A model generated the notes under the pieces. It searched no databases, was not told the DNA's origin, and saw only the letters and a list, made by a program, of their open reading frames with translations. The translations under genes and the position numbers were made by a program. DNA of 21,354 bases from a virus. The stretch is from IMG/VR virus record IMGVR_UViG_3300040801_001631, positions 1 to 21,354 of that record; one strand, 5' to 3'. Of the stretch, positions 1 through 6,002 are shown in pieces (the stretch's first letter is position 1; every line of letters starts with the position of its first letter).

Positions 1-89
1 AGGACCTCTCCAAGGAAGACCTTGAGGTACATCGCCCGTGCGTCACCGGAGCCGTTGATCTGGCCGGTGCGGGAGATAGTGAGAGCCAT
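1..89 (-). CDS. Major capsid protein, N-terminal 29 codons (partial)
   Basis: Only the first 29 codons are present; the gene runs off the left edge of the window. The peptide begins MALTISRTGQ and continues through ARAMYLKVFLGEV-like residues, resembling the start of T7 gp10, where a short variable segment is followed by ALYLKLFSGEM. The protein would form the icosahedral shell by HK97-type folding. The ATG at 89-87 is preceded by AAAGGAA about 9 nt upstream. Its place downstream of portal and scaffold, in T7 order, supports the call. The sequence is short, so the call rests on this motif and on synteny. Confidence 0.8.
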   Translation of the reverse strand, partial: MALTISRTGQINGSGDARAMYLKVFLGEV

Positions 90-214
90 AGTGGATTGAT
101 TCCTTTGTGGGGTGGGTGGGTGTGCGACAGCTGCGGCCGCGGGCGGAATCCGTCCGGGTCAAGGTTGTCCCTCGGGAGGGGCCAAGTCATCGGGATTGAG
201 CGGGGCGGCCGGGC
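90..214 (-). promoter_or_regulatory. Intergenic leader of the capsid gene
   Basis: This 125-nt gap is the longest in the structural block and lies directly upstream of the capsid start. I see the capsid ribosome site (AAAGGAA near 100-106) and GC-rich short inverted repeats such as CCCT/AGGG around 170-180, but no T-run that would make a terminator. In T7 relatives, capsid genes often have their own phage-RNA-polymerase promoter. No promoter consensus can be derived from this one site, so that role is only a possibility. Confidence 0.3.
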
Positions 215-412
215 TTAGTCGGCGGGGTCTTTAGGTTCGAGGGAGTCGAGGTAGTCGCGGAACATCTCCATCGAGAGTTGCCGCACGTCCTCGCGGAGCT
301 TGACGTACTTCTGGACCTCGGCCGGGGTGGCGTTGTCGAGGTTGGACTGGAGATTCCCGATCAGGTCGATGACCCGTTCGAGGACCGAGAGGATGAGAAT
401 GACCTCTTTCAA
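215..412 (-). CDS. Small helical protein of unknown function
   Basis: This 65-aa protein is not one I recognise. It starts with TTG (412-410) overlapping the stop of the upstream lipoprotein gene in the pattern TTGA, with a strong AAGGAGG just upstream, so translation is probably coupled. The N-terminal 25 residues (KEVILILSVLERVIDLIGNL) form an amphipathic or hydrophobic helix, and the rest is charged and helix-prone. It is the last member of a three-gene insert between scaffold and capsid genes. A role in lysis or the virion is possible from position only. Confidence 0.7.
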   Translation of the reverse strand: MKEVILILSVLERVIDLIGNLQSNLDNATPAEVQKYVKLREDVRQLSMEMFRDYLDSLEPKDPAD

Positions 413-765
413 GACCCCTCCTTCCGCTGTTCGATCTCGATGATGAACAGCTTGATGTTGCTTATGATGGCCCGGAACCGTGCGTCGTCTTCCGGGGGCA
501 GAGACAGGCCCTGCTCGGCGAGCGGAAGGAGCATGTCGAAGTAAGCGTCGGCCTCGTGGGCCAGTTCGGCGAAGTTCTCCAGTTCGGCGTCGGTGACGAC
601 ACCGAGACGGTGAGCCTCGACCGCGGTATCGACCGCGGCGATGAAGATGTCCTGGGTCACGGCGTAGCTCTTGAGGGGGGTGGTGTTGCAGCCGGAGACC
701 GCGAAGCAGATGTTGAGGAAGATGATCGCCGCGAAGGCAGCGATAGGGTTCAGTTGTCGGTCCAT
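409..765 (-). CDS. Predicted small lipoprotein
   Basis: This 118-aa protein has a hydrophobic N-terminal segment (about residues 8-24) ending in the lipobox V23-S24-G25-C26, so it is probably exported and lipid-anchored at Cys26. The mature part is acidic and helical. I start it at the ATG at 765-763, which overlaps the stop of the upstream membrane-protein gene (TGATG). A GTG one codon earlier is also possible. GGAGG lies 10 nt upstream of the ATG. Small lipoproteins next to a small membrane protein occur in phage lysis cassettes (o-spanin type) and as superinfection-exclusion proteins. Here the mature domain is longer than a typical Rz1 and not proline-rich, so the function stays open. Confidence 0.75.
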   Translation of the reverse strand: MDRQLNPIAAFAAIIFLNICFAVSGCNTTPLKSYAVTQDIFIAAVDTAVEAHRLGVVTDAELENFAELAHEADAYFDMLLPLAEQGLSLPPEDDARFRAIISNIKLFIIEIEQRKEGS

Positions 766-971
766 CACTTGAGGTCCTCCCCGCGGTCCTTGGCGGCTTG
801 CGTCAGGATTCCGGCGAGCTTCTCCACGATGGCGTAGAGCTTGGCCAGGGCCTGGTTATCCGCCGGGGTCGGCGTGAGGTTGACCACGGCCAGGGCGACG
901 ACGTGGATGCCGACCAGCAGGGCCGCCAGCGGGGCGGCGTTGTCGGTCAGGTATTCGATCAGGGCGTCCAT
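765..971 (-). CDS. Small single-pass membrane protein, holin-like candidate
   Basis: This 68-aa protein has a short acidic N-terminus, one hydrophobic segment at about residues 13-32 (APLAALLVGIHVVALAVVNL), the turn LTPTPAD, and a helical, charged C-terminal tail. Small phage membrane proteins with a similar TM-LTPTP-helix layout are familiar from podovirus structural and lysis regions, but I know no proven function for them. Size and topology would suit a pinholin-like or other membrane role. The start has a perfect AAGGAGGT site. It lies 9 nt after the scaffold gene and is coupled to the lipoprotein gene, so the two likely act together. Confidence 0.75.
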   Translation of the reverse strand: MDALIEYLTDNAAPLAALLVGIHVVALAVVNLTPTPADNQALAKLYAIVEKLAGILTQAAKDRGEDLK

Positions 972-980
972 AGGACCTCC

Positions 981-1754
981 TTAGAAGTTGGAGCGGGCGA
1001 TCTTCTCCTCCACCTGGCGGCGGAAGGAGGGGTTGTTGCGGTACTCGGGTTTCATCTGGTCGGCGACGGCCGCCTCCAGGTCGGGGTAGGCCTCGACCAC
1101 GGAAGTCTGGCTGCCGGTGATGGGGGTTCCCTCGGTGCCGGTGGCGGCGTCGTACTGTGCCTGGAGGCCCGACAGGGCGAGCTTGATCCGGGCCGGTTCG
1201 GCACCGGGAGACACGAGGTTGTTGAAGGCGTTGAACGACTCCTCGTCGAGGCCGCCGTTCGCCGCCCATTCGGCCATCTTGTCGAACTTCTCCTGGCCCC
1301 CGAAGTCCTTGAGGATGGATTCGATCTGGGCGTTGGCCGCGGCCTTCTGTCCTTCGCAGTACCGATCCACGACTTCGCCGGGGATGCCGGCTTGTTCGAG
1401 GGCCGCCTTGGTCTCGTCGCTTAGCTTGCCCTTGGCCAGGTACTCGGCTTCGAGCGAGTCCCAGTCCACGCCGGCGTTGGCGACCGCATCCTTGGCGGCG
1501 GCGGTGTCGTCGGAGTCGGCCGGGGGGTCACCGGCGTCGTCCGCCGGGGCCTGGCCGAGCTTCGATTCGAGTTCGGAGTAGGCCTTGGCCATGTCCTCCG
1601 GGGACTTGAACTTCTCGGGCAGCCACTCGGGGCGGTCGGCGGGGGTGGGGAGCGTCAGCGTCTGGGCCGGGGTGCCGGCCGAAGCGTCGGGAGCGGCGGG
1701 CGTATCGACAGCGGGAGCGGCCTCGGGGGCCGCCGGGGTGTTGGGTTCGGACAT
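981..1754 (-). CDS. Capsid assembly scaffolding protein (T7 gp9-like)
   Basis: This 257-aa, acidic, low-complexity protein should guide procapsid assembly and leave before DNA packaging. Residues 1-38 are Ala/Pro/Thr-rich. Then comes the signature of T7-group scaffolds, RPEWLPEKFKSPEDMAKAYSELE (about residues 41-63). The C-terminus (YRNNPSFRRQVEEKIARSNF) is basic and helical, as in gp9, where the C-terminal helix contacts the capsid. The length is close to that of the family (T7 gp9 about 300 aa). It follows the portal gene by 11 nt. Its ribosome site is weak (GAG), consistent with translation continuing from the portal gene. Confidence 0.92.
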   Translation of the reverse strand: MSEPNTPAAPEAAPAVDTPAAPDASAGTPAQTLTLPTPADRPEWLPEKFKSPEDMAKAYSELESKLGQAPADDAGDPPADSDDTAAAKDAVANAGVDWDSLEAEYLAKGKLSDETKAALEQAGIPGEVVDRYCEGQKAAANAQIESILKDFGGQEKFDKMAEWAANGGLDEESFNAFNNLVSPGAEPARIKLALSGLQAQYDAATGTEGTPITGSQTSVVEAYPDLEAAVADQMKPEYRNNPSFRRQVEEKIARSNF

Positions 1755-1765
1755 GGGTTATCTCG

Positions 1766-3319
1766 TTAGGGGGCTTCTCGGGCGGCCTGCTCACGCATCG
1801 CGGCACCGCCTTGACGGAGGAGTTCGGGGGTGGCCTGCTGCATCATTGCCTGCTGCTGCTGGGCCTGGCGAATCTGTGCGACTTCCTCGGCCGACCGGAT
1901 GACATCCGTGACGACGCCGAGGTTGGACTTGACGGTCTCGATGTATTCCACGTCCTTGAGGTACATGGCCACGGCCTCGGGTCCGAACAGTTCGGCGATC
2001 CGCGAGACCAGGGCGTCGAGACGGTCCTGCTCGTGGCCGCGGCCGAGGGCTTCGATGCCGGTGACGATCCGCAGGTCCAGGAAGTCCAGGGGCAGGGGTG
2101 GGAGGTTGCCGGCTTTGTCCTGCACACGCAGGAACCGCCGGATCAGGGGACGCTGGAAGTCCTGGGACAGGACCGAGTAGGCCCCGCCGAGGGAGTCTTC
2201 CAGGTTGCGGGCCAGGAGCCGGATTTCTTCGGCGGTGACCCGCTCGGCGTCCCGCGGGGTGGTGAGGAGGAAGGCGTGTTCGAGCCGGCGTTCGGCCAGG
2301 TCGGCGGTGCGGGCGGCGAACTGGAAGTCGCCGATCTTGCCGAGTTCGGGGGAGGTGATGTCCTCGGCCCGGCCGTAGCCGACGTGCCCGGTGTCCTTGG
2401 TCAGGTCGTCGGGCCGGACGGAGGAGCCGGGCCGGATCAGGCGGATGACCTTAGCGGCCTCGGCGGCGGCCAGGGTGATCGACCGCGTGACGCTGTTGGC
2501 GGTACGCAGGTCGCCGATCAGTTCCTCGACGTAGCCCCGGCCGTAGTCCTCCCCGGCCACGGAGATGAACCGCAGGGGGATCAGCGGGGGCTCCTCGGCC
2601 TTGTGTGTGGAGCGGGTGGATTCGACCACCATGTCCAGGACTTCCTGGTGGCGGTGCCAGGTGTCGCCCTTGAGGACGGCCCAGGTGTAGACACTCACCT
2701 CGTCGTCGGGTTTCTTGGGAGAGGCGTCGTCCTTGGTCTTCTCGATAACGGCTTCCCGGATCGCGTCGGGCAGGGCCGCGACGGCCACCACCTCGTGGGT
2801 GATGACTTCGATGGGCTTGCCGCCGCCGCTACGGGCCACGACGTAGTTGTCGAGGCGGTACATGCGGAAGCTGCTGTCGGCCTCGATGTTCAGGCAGGTG
2901 TTCCCGCCGATGATGAGTTGACGCAGGCCGTCGAAGGTGACCGGCCGGAACACTGTGGTCTCCAGCAGGCGGACGGTACGGGTTTCGATGTTGGCCAGCT
3001 TCCGGCCGATCTCGGCCCGGACTTTATCGGTGATCTGTTCGTTGTCCTCGACCTTGCTTTCGTCGAGGGACAGAGAGAAGAACGGGCTGTTCGGCGGGAA
3101 CAGAGCCAGCTGGAGCTTCGAGGCCAGGTTGTTCACCCCCCGTTGGCCGATGTTGGTCCAGGGGGAAGGGATGCGGGCCGGGGCGTTCCCCGGCTGGTTC
3201 GTGGTCTCGGGGAAGACGGAGGGGATGGTGAGGCGGGATGCCTCCCGTGCCGCGTTGACGTAGGGCTCGCGTCGGGTTTTGAGCGTGTCGTACCGGCTGC
3301 GGGCGGTGGGCTTATCCAA
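1766..3319 (-). CDS. Portal (head-tail connector) protein, T7 gp8-like
   Basis: This 517-aa protein matches T7-type portals in length (gp8 is 536 aa) and in its start, with residues 5-30 (TARSRYDTLKTRREPYVNAAREAS) followed by IPSVFPETTNQPGN. Near residue 55 is the segment NIGQRGVNNLASKLQLALFPPN, a hallmark of Caudovirales podovirus connectors. The C-terminus is Gln/Ala-rich (QAQQQQAMMQQA). It would form the dodecameric ring for DNA packaging and tail attachment. The start is TTG (3319-3317), overlapping the last codons of the upstream small gene, with only a weak GGGGTG site. Translational coupling is likely. Confidence 0.95.
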   Translation of the reverse strand: MDKPTARSRYDTLKTRREPYVNAAREASRLTIPSVFPETTNQPGNAPARIPSPWTNIGQRGVNNLASKLQLALFPPNSPFFSLSLDESKVEDNEQITDKVRAEIGRKLANIETRTVRLLETTVFRPVTFDGLRQLIIGGNTCLNIEADSSFRMYRLDNYVVARSGGGKPIEVITHEVVAVAALPDAIREAVIEKTKDDASPKKPDDEVSVYTWAVLKGDTWHRHQEVLDMVVESTRSTHKAEEPPLIPLRFISVAGEDYGRGYVEELIGDLRTANSVTRSITLAAAEAAKVIRLIRPGSSVRPDDLTKDTGHVGYGRAEDITSPELGKIGDFQFAARTADLAERRLEHAFLLTTPRDAERVTAEEIRLLARNLEDSLGGAYSVLSQDFQRPLIRRFLRVQDKAGNLPPLPLDFLDLRIVTGIEALGRGHEQDRLDALVSRIAELFGPEAVAMYLKDVEYIETVKSNLGVVTDVIRSAEEVAQIRQAQQQQAMMQQATPELLRQGGAAMREQAAREAP

Positions 3320-3506
3320 GGTTCACCCCGTTCTGGCCCGTGCCGCCGTGTGTGGCCGCCCGCCGGATGCGGAGGTCAGCCACGCCGACTCGGTTTTTGG
3401 CCTTCTTTCGGTCCTCACCGACGACGGCGGCCTTCGGCTTTCGACGGGGGTCCGAGACGGGCTCGGGATCAGGTTCAGGGATATCGGGGGTATCGGGTCG
3501 GCACAT
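3312..3506 (-). CDS. Small virion protein, candidate T7 gp7.3-like
   Basis: This 64-aa protein begins MCRPDTPDIPEPDPEP. Its C-terminal half is basic: DRKKAKNRVGVADLRIRR, then a glycine-rich end, GGTGQNGVNLG. From memory, T7 gp7.3 has the same closing pattern (GRKKAR...KSLSVAR...GGGINI) and also sits just upstream of the portal gene; gp7.3 is a virion protein ejected at infection. The ATG at 3506-3504 has a good site (TAGGAGA, 6-7 nt). The gene's end overlaps the TTG of the portal gene by 8 nt. Identity rests on this tail pattern and on position, so the assignment is moderate. Confidence 0.65.
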   Translation of the reverse strand: MCRPDTPDIPEPDPEPVSDPRRKPKAAVVGEDRKKAKNRVGVADLRIRRAATHGGTGQNGVNLG

Positions 3507-3514
3507 GGGGTCTC

Positions 3515-3712
3515 CTAGCGTTGGTTCTGGCTTTCGATCCATTCTTCGAGCCGCCGGATGACGGATTGCTGGCCCTGGAGCTTGGCCAGCTGGCATTCCG
3601 TGGTGGGGGCCGGGGGAATCTCGTTGGGGTAGCAGCGTTTCAGGGCCGCCACCACGTCCGGATCGACGTAAGGGAGTTCGATGAGGGGGGTGTTGTGGTG
3701 CATGATTCTCAT
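3515..3712 (-). CDS. Small conserved-type phage protein, unknown function
   Basis: This 65-aa protein ends 8 nt before the gp7.3-like gene. Residues 8-28 read TPLIELPYVDPDVVAALKRCY, followed by a Pro-rich turn and a C-terminal helix, AKLQGQQSVIRRLEEWIESQN. Small proteins with a 'VDP..V..L...P' start and a 'G...VI..LE......Q' end are common near podovirus portal genes, but I know no function. The ATG at 3712-3710 has only a weak ribosome site; a second in-frame ATG at 3703-3701 (GAGAA upstream) could be the real start and would remove three residues. Confidence 0.65.
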   Translation of the reverse strand: MRIMHHNTPLIELPYVDPDVVAALKRCYPNEIPPAPTTECQLAKLQGQQSVIRRLEEWIESQNQR

Positions 3713-3724
3713 ATAGGGATGGGC

Positions 3725-4207
3725 CTACTTCGGGGGAAGCCCGGCGGCGATGTAGGCATCCATCAATGCGTCCATCTCCTGGTCGTCGTCCGGAGCCGGT
3801 TCGCGGCCTGCCCCGTAGCCGATCAGGTGCCGGATCAGCACGTCGGAGTTGGTGTCCCAGGGGACGTACTGCGGTAGGTCCTCGAACAGGCGGGAAGACG
3901 GGGCGTGCCCGGACTTGACCATCTCCTCGAAGTGCATGATGCAACCCAGGTTCCACCGGGCGGCGGCCAGGTGGTCCTCGTCGCGGCAGCCGGCCAGGTA
4001 CTTGACCAGGTGCCGCATCGCCGCGTCGATGAATCGGTGGGCCGGTTGGCCCCTCTCCCAGTTGCGGTCTCCGTACTTGGCGGCACCCAGTTCGAGGTGC
4101 TTGGCGTCCCGCATGAGGACGAAGGGAGACATGAGGTCGAACCGGCCCTTGCCGGCTCCGCTGTCCCGGACGCTGCCGGTGTCAAAGTGTTCGCGTTGTT
4201 CAGGCAT
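3725..4207 (-). CDS. dATP/dGTP pyrophosphohydrolase-like protein (MazG/MazZ type, DUF5664)
   Basis: This 160-aa protein carries the segment GKGRFDLMSPFVLMRDAKHLELGAAKYGDRNWERGQP (near residues 19-55) and then RHLVKYLAGCRDEDHLAAARWNLGCIMHFEE. The order RFDL, AAKYGDRNWERG, RHL, DHL..A.WN matches the dGTP/dATP diphosphohydrolase family that includes phage MazZ, an all-alpha MazG-like fold. Such enzymes cleave purine dNTPs to monophosphates and adjust the pool during replication. I start it at the ATG 4207-4205, with TGGAGG 8 nt upstream, rather than 30 codons earlier, where the sequence is low-complexity and overlaps the exonuclease gene. It overlaps the exonuclease stop by 8 nt. Substrate preference cannot be read from the sequence. 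Confidence 0.72.
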   Translation of the reverse strand: MPEQREHFDTGSVRDSGAGKGRFDLMSPFVLMRDAKHLELGAAKYGDRNWERGQPAHRFIDAAMRHLVKYLAGCRDEDHLAAARWNLGCIMHFEEMVKSGHAPSSRLFEDLPQYVPWDTNSDVLIRHLIGYGAGREPAPDDDQEMDALMDAYIAAGLPPK

Positions 4208-5039
4208 TCGGGGGCCTCCAGAGAATGGGGGTCTGCGTTTCGGGGTCCACATCCCCGTGGCGGAGGATGCGGGCAAGGCGGGCCTGGGACAGGGCATAGT
4301 CGAGGCCGAGTCCGGCCTTGGCGTAGGCCGAGACCACGATCTCCCAGGGGGAGCCCGGCTCCTCGGCGGGCACCCACCGGTCCTCGACCTCGCCCTTGCG
4401 GGGTCCGCGGGACAGGACGTGTTCGTGCTTGACCAGGGGTCGGCCGGAGTCCAGCAGCTTCTCGGCGGAGACCCTGCCCACGCCGGGGCAGCCGGGGTAG
4501 CTGTCCACCGTGTCGCCGGTCAGGGCCTGGAGGTAGAAGAAGCGGTCGGCCTCCTCGACGCTGACGGTCTGGACGCCTTGTTCGGGGTTCAGCATGTCCA
4601 GCAACAGGCCAGGGACCTGCTGCATGTCCTTGTCGCCGGAGACGATGACCGTCTCGTCCTCGCCGCCGGCGGTGGCCAAAATCCCCATCACGTCGTCGGC
4701 TTCCATCCCCCCGTGGTGTACGAACAGGTCGTCACCCTCTCGGAGCATGTCGAGGAGACCGGAGTAGGCAACGGGCTTGACTCCGGTGCGTCCGCTTTTG
4801 TAGTCCTCGGCGATGTCGTGGCGGAAGTACCGGCCGGTGGGGCAGGAGAAGCAGAGGACCACCTTGTCGGCCTCGGCGGCTTTCAGGAGCTTGTCCAGCT
4901 GCTTCTCGAAGACGAGGTAGGCTTCGTCGGCCGATGAGTGAAAGGTCCAGAACCCGTCACCCCAGTCGGTGGCCTGCTCGACGGCGGCACACGCCCGGAA
5001 GGCGAGCATGTCGCCATCAATGAGGGCGGTTCTTGCCAC
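4200..5039 (-). CDS. 5'-3' exonuclease, FEN/PIN type (T7 gp6-like)
   Basis: This 279-aa nuclease would degrade host DNA and remove RNA primers. Visible FEN residues are ALIDGD near the N-terminus (D8, D10), the basic helix DYKSGR (79-84), MEADD (112-116), VSGDKD (133-138) and the helix-3-turn-helix entrance LTGDTVDSYPGCPGVG (173-188) with D176 and D179. All metal-binding acids of the family therefore appear to be present. I start it at GTG 5039-5037, preceded by AGGAGG at 6 nt; an ATG 14 codons upstream has no site and encodes an unlike peptide. It lies downstream of the polymerase as in T7, with three small genes or enzymes inserted around it. Confidence 0.9.
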   Translation of the reverse strand: MARTALIDGDMLAFRACAAVEQATDWGDGFWTFHSSADEAYLVFEKQLDKLLKAAEADKVVLCFSCPTGRYFRHDIAEDYKSGRTGVKPVAYSGLLDMLREGDDLFVHHGGMEADDVMGILATAGGEDETVIVSGDKDMQQVPGLLLDMLNPEQGVQTVSVEEADRFFYLQALTGDTVDSYPGCPGVGRVSAEKLLDSGRPLVKHEHVLSRGPRKGEVEDRWVPAEEPGSPWEIVVSAYAKAGLGLDYALSQARLARILRHGDVDPETQTPILWRPPNA

Positions 5040-5271
5040 GGTGCCTCCTCTCGATTTCTCGGATGTACCGGGGAACCCCACGGGCGAACGTTTTCAACTC
5101 GCGGAAGCCCATCGGGGCAACGATCTCACACTGGAGTTCCTGCCCCTCGGTGACTCCCCGCTTGGGCTCGGCGTAGTAGAACAGGCTGTCGGGGAACCGG
5201 GCGAACAGTTCGTCGAGGAGGTCCTGGGTGTCGATGAACTCCAGGGTCCCGGGGACGTGTTGGGTCTTCAT
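5017..5271 (-). CDS. Small protein of unknown function
   Basis: This 84-aa protein is translationally nested between two enzymes: its ATG (5271-5269) overlaps the stop of the metallophosphatase gene as ATGA, and its 3' end overlaps the exonuclease start by 23 nt. An AGGAAA site lies 8-10 nt upstream. The sequence has an acidic helix (FIDTQDLLDELFARFPDSLFYYAE) and a basic C-terminus (PRYIREIERRHRGKNRPH). I recognise no motif. Context suggests a replication or nucleotide-metabolism accessory. Confidence 0.72.
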   Translation of the reverse strand: MKTQHVPGTLEFIDTQDLLDELFARFPDSLFYYAEPKRGVTEGQELQCEIVAPMGFRELKTFARGVPRYIREIERRHRGKNRPH

Positions 5272-5987
5272 GGTTTTCGTTTCCTTCGGGGGTTCTTGGG
5301 CATCCGGCTCCGGTGGAACTTCTCGCCGCGGGAACAGGGCATGGGCTCGTGGTACGGAACCCCGTCGATGACGACGCCGCTGCCGAGTAGGGGCTTGCGG
5401 TCGAAGTTCTTCCCGTAGGCCATTGCCGCGGCTTCTACGTCCACGCCGCAGCCGGTGTCCATGCCGAACAGGCGGCCGCCGCGGTGGGCCGACCACTTGA
5501 CCCCGCCGGCGTGGTGGGTGTGCCCCAGAACCACGGACTGGTGGTTCCGCTTCATGGCGTTGTACGCGGGGTGTTCCCCGCCGCGTCCGGTGCCGTGAAG
5601 GGCCAGGACGCCCTCGTGCTGGAACTCGTCCCGCCAGGTCCATCCGGGGGTCTCCCAGATGTCGGCGTAGTCCCGCAGGTACTGCGGGCCGATGCCGTGG
5701 GTCTCGGCCAGGCGGTAGGTTCGAGCGTCGTGGTTGCCCACGCAGACATCGGCCTCGGGAAAGGCGTCATGCCACCGGGCGATGCAGGCCAGGGACAGTT
5801 CGTATTCGTCGTTGGGTCCCGGACACGCCGGGTTGCTGGCGTGAAACGAGATGGCGTGGTGGTCGAGAACGTCGCCGATCAGGCAGACACGTTTGACCTG
5901 GTGTTTGTCGGCCAGGTGCTCATTGAACTTGAGATAGCCGGGGTGCGTCACGGGGGCGTGGATGTCCCCGATGTATAGGGTACGCAT
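5268..5987 (-). CDS. Calcineurin-like metallophosphatase
   Basis: This 239-aa protein has the complete metallophosphoesterase signature: GDIHAP (D8, H10), GDVLDHH (D39), GNHD (84-87), LHG (H131) and GHTHHAG (H156, H158). These residues bind two metals and hydrolyse phosphoesters. The C-terminal 20 residues are strongly basic (RSRMPKNPRRKRKP), which suggests nucleic-acid binding. Relatives in phages are often annotated as metallophosphatase or DNA-repair exonuclease-like, but the substrate is unknown. AAAGGAG lies 4-5 nt before the ATG. It sits between DNA polymerase and exonuclease, so a role in DNA end processing or nucleotide turnover is reasonable inference. Confidence 0.88.
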   Translation of the reverse strand: MRTLYIGDIHAPVTHPGYLKFNEHLADKHQVKRVCLIGDVLDHHAISFHASNPACPGPNDEYELSLACIARWHDAFPEADVCVGNHDARTYRLAETHGIGPQYLRDYADIWETPGWTWRDEFQHEGVLALHGTGRGGEHPAYNAMKRNHQSVVLGHTHHAGGVKWSAHRGGRLFGMDTGCGVDVEAAAMAYGKNFDRKPLLGSGVVIDGVPYHEPMPCSRGEKFHRSRMPKNPRRKRKP

Positions 5988-6002
5988 GGGCTCCTTTCGT
6001 GG

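Noticed and set aside
1811-3877. Plus-strand open frame of 688 codons
   Set aside because: It runs antisense to the portal and neighbouring genes, shows composition-driven Gly/Asp/Val content without motifs, and the portal frame on the other strand is clearly real. Several other long plus-strand frames (for example 6006-7343, 13019-14110) are the same kind of high-GC shadow.
3725-4207. 2-aminoadenine (Z) genome biosynthesis locus
   Set aside because: Only the MazZ-like gene is present; neither a PurZ (adenylosuccinate-synthetase-like) nor an HD-type DatZ gene is found in the window.
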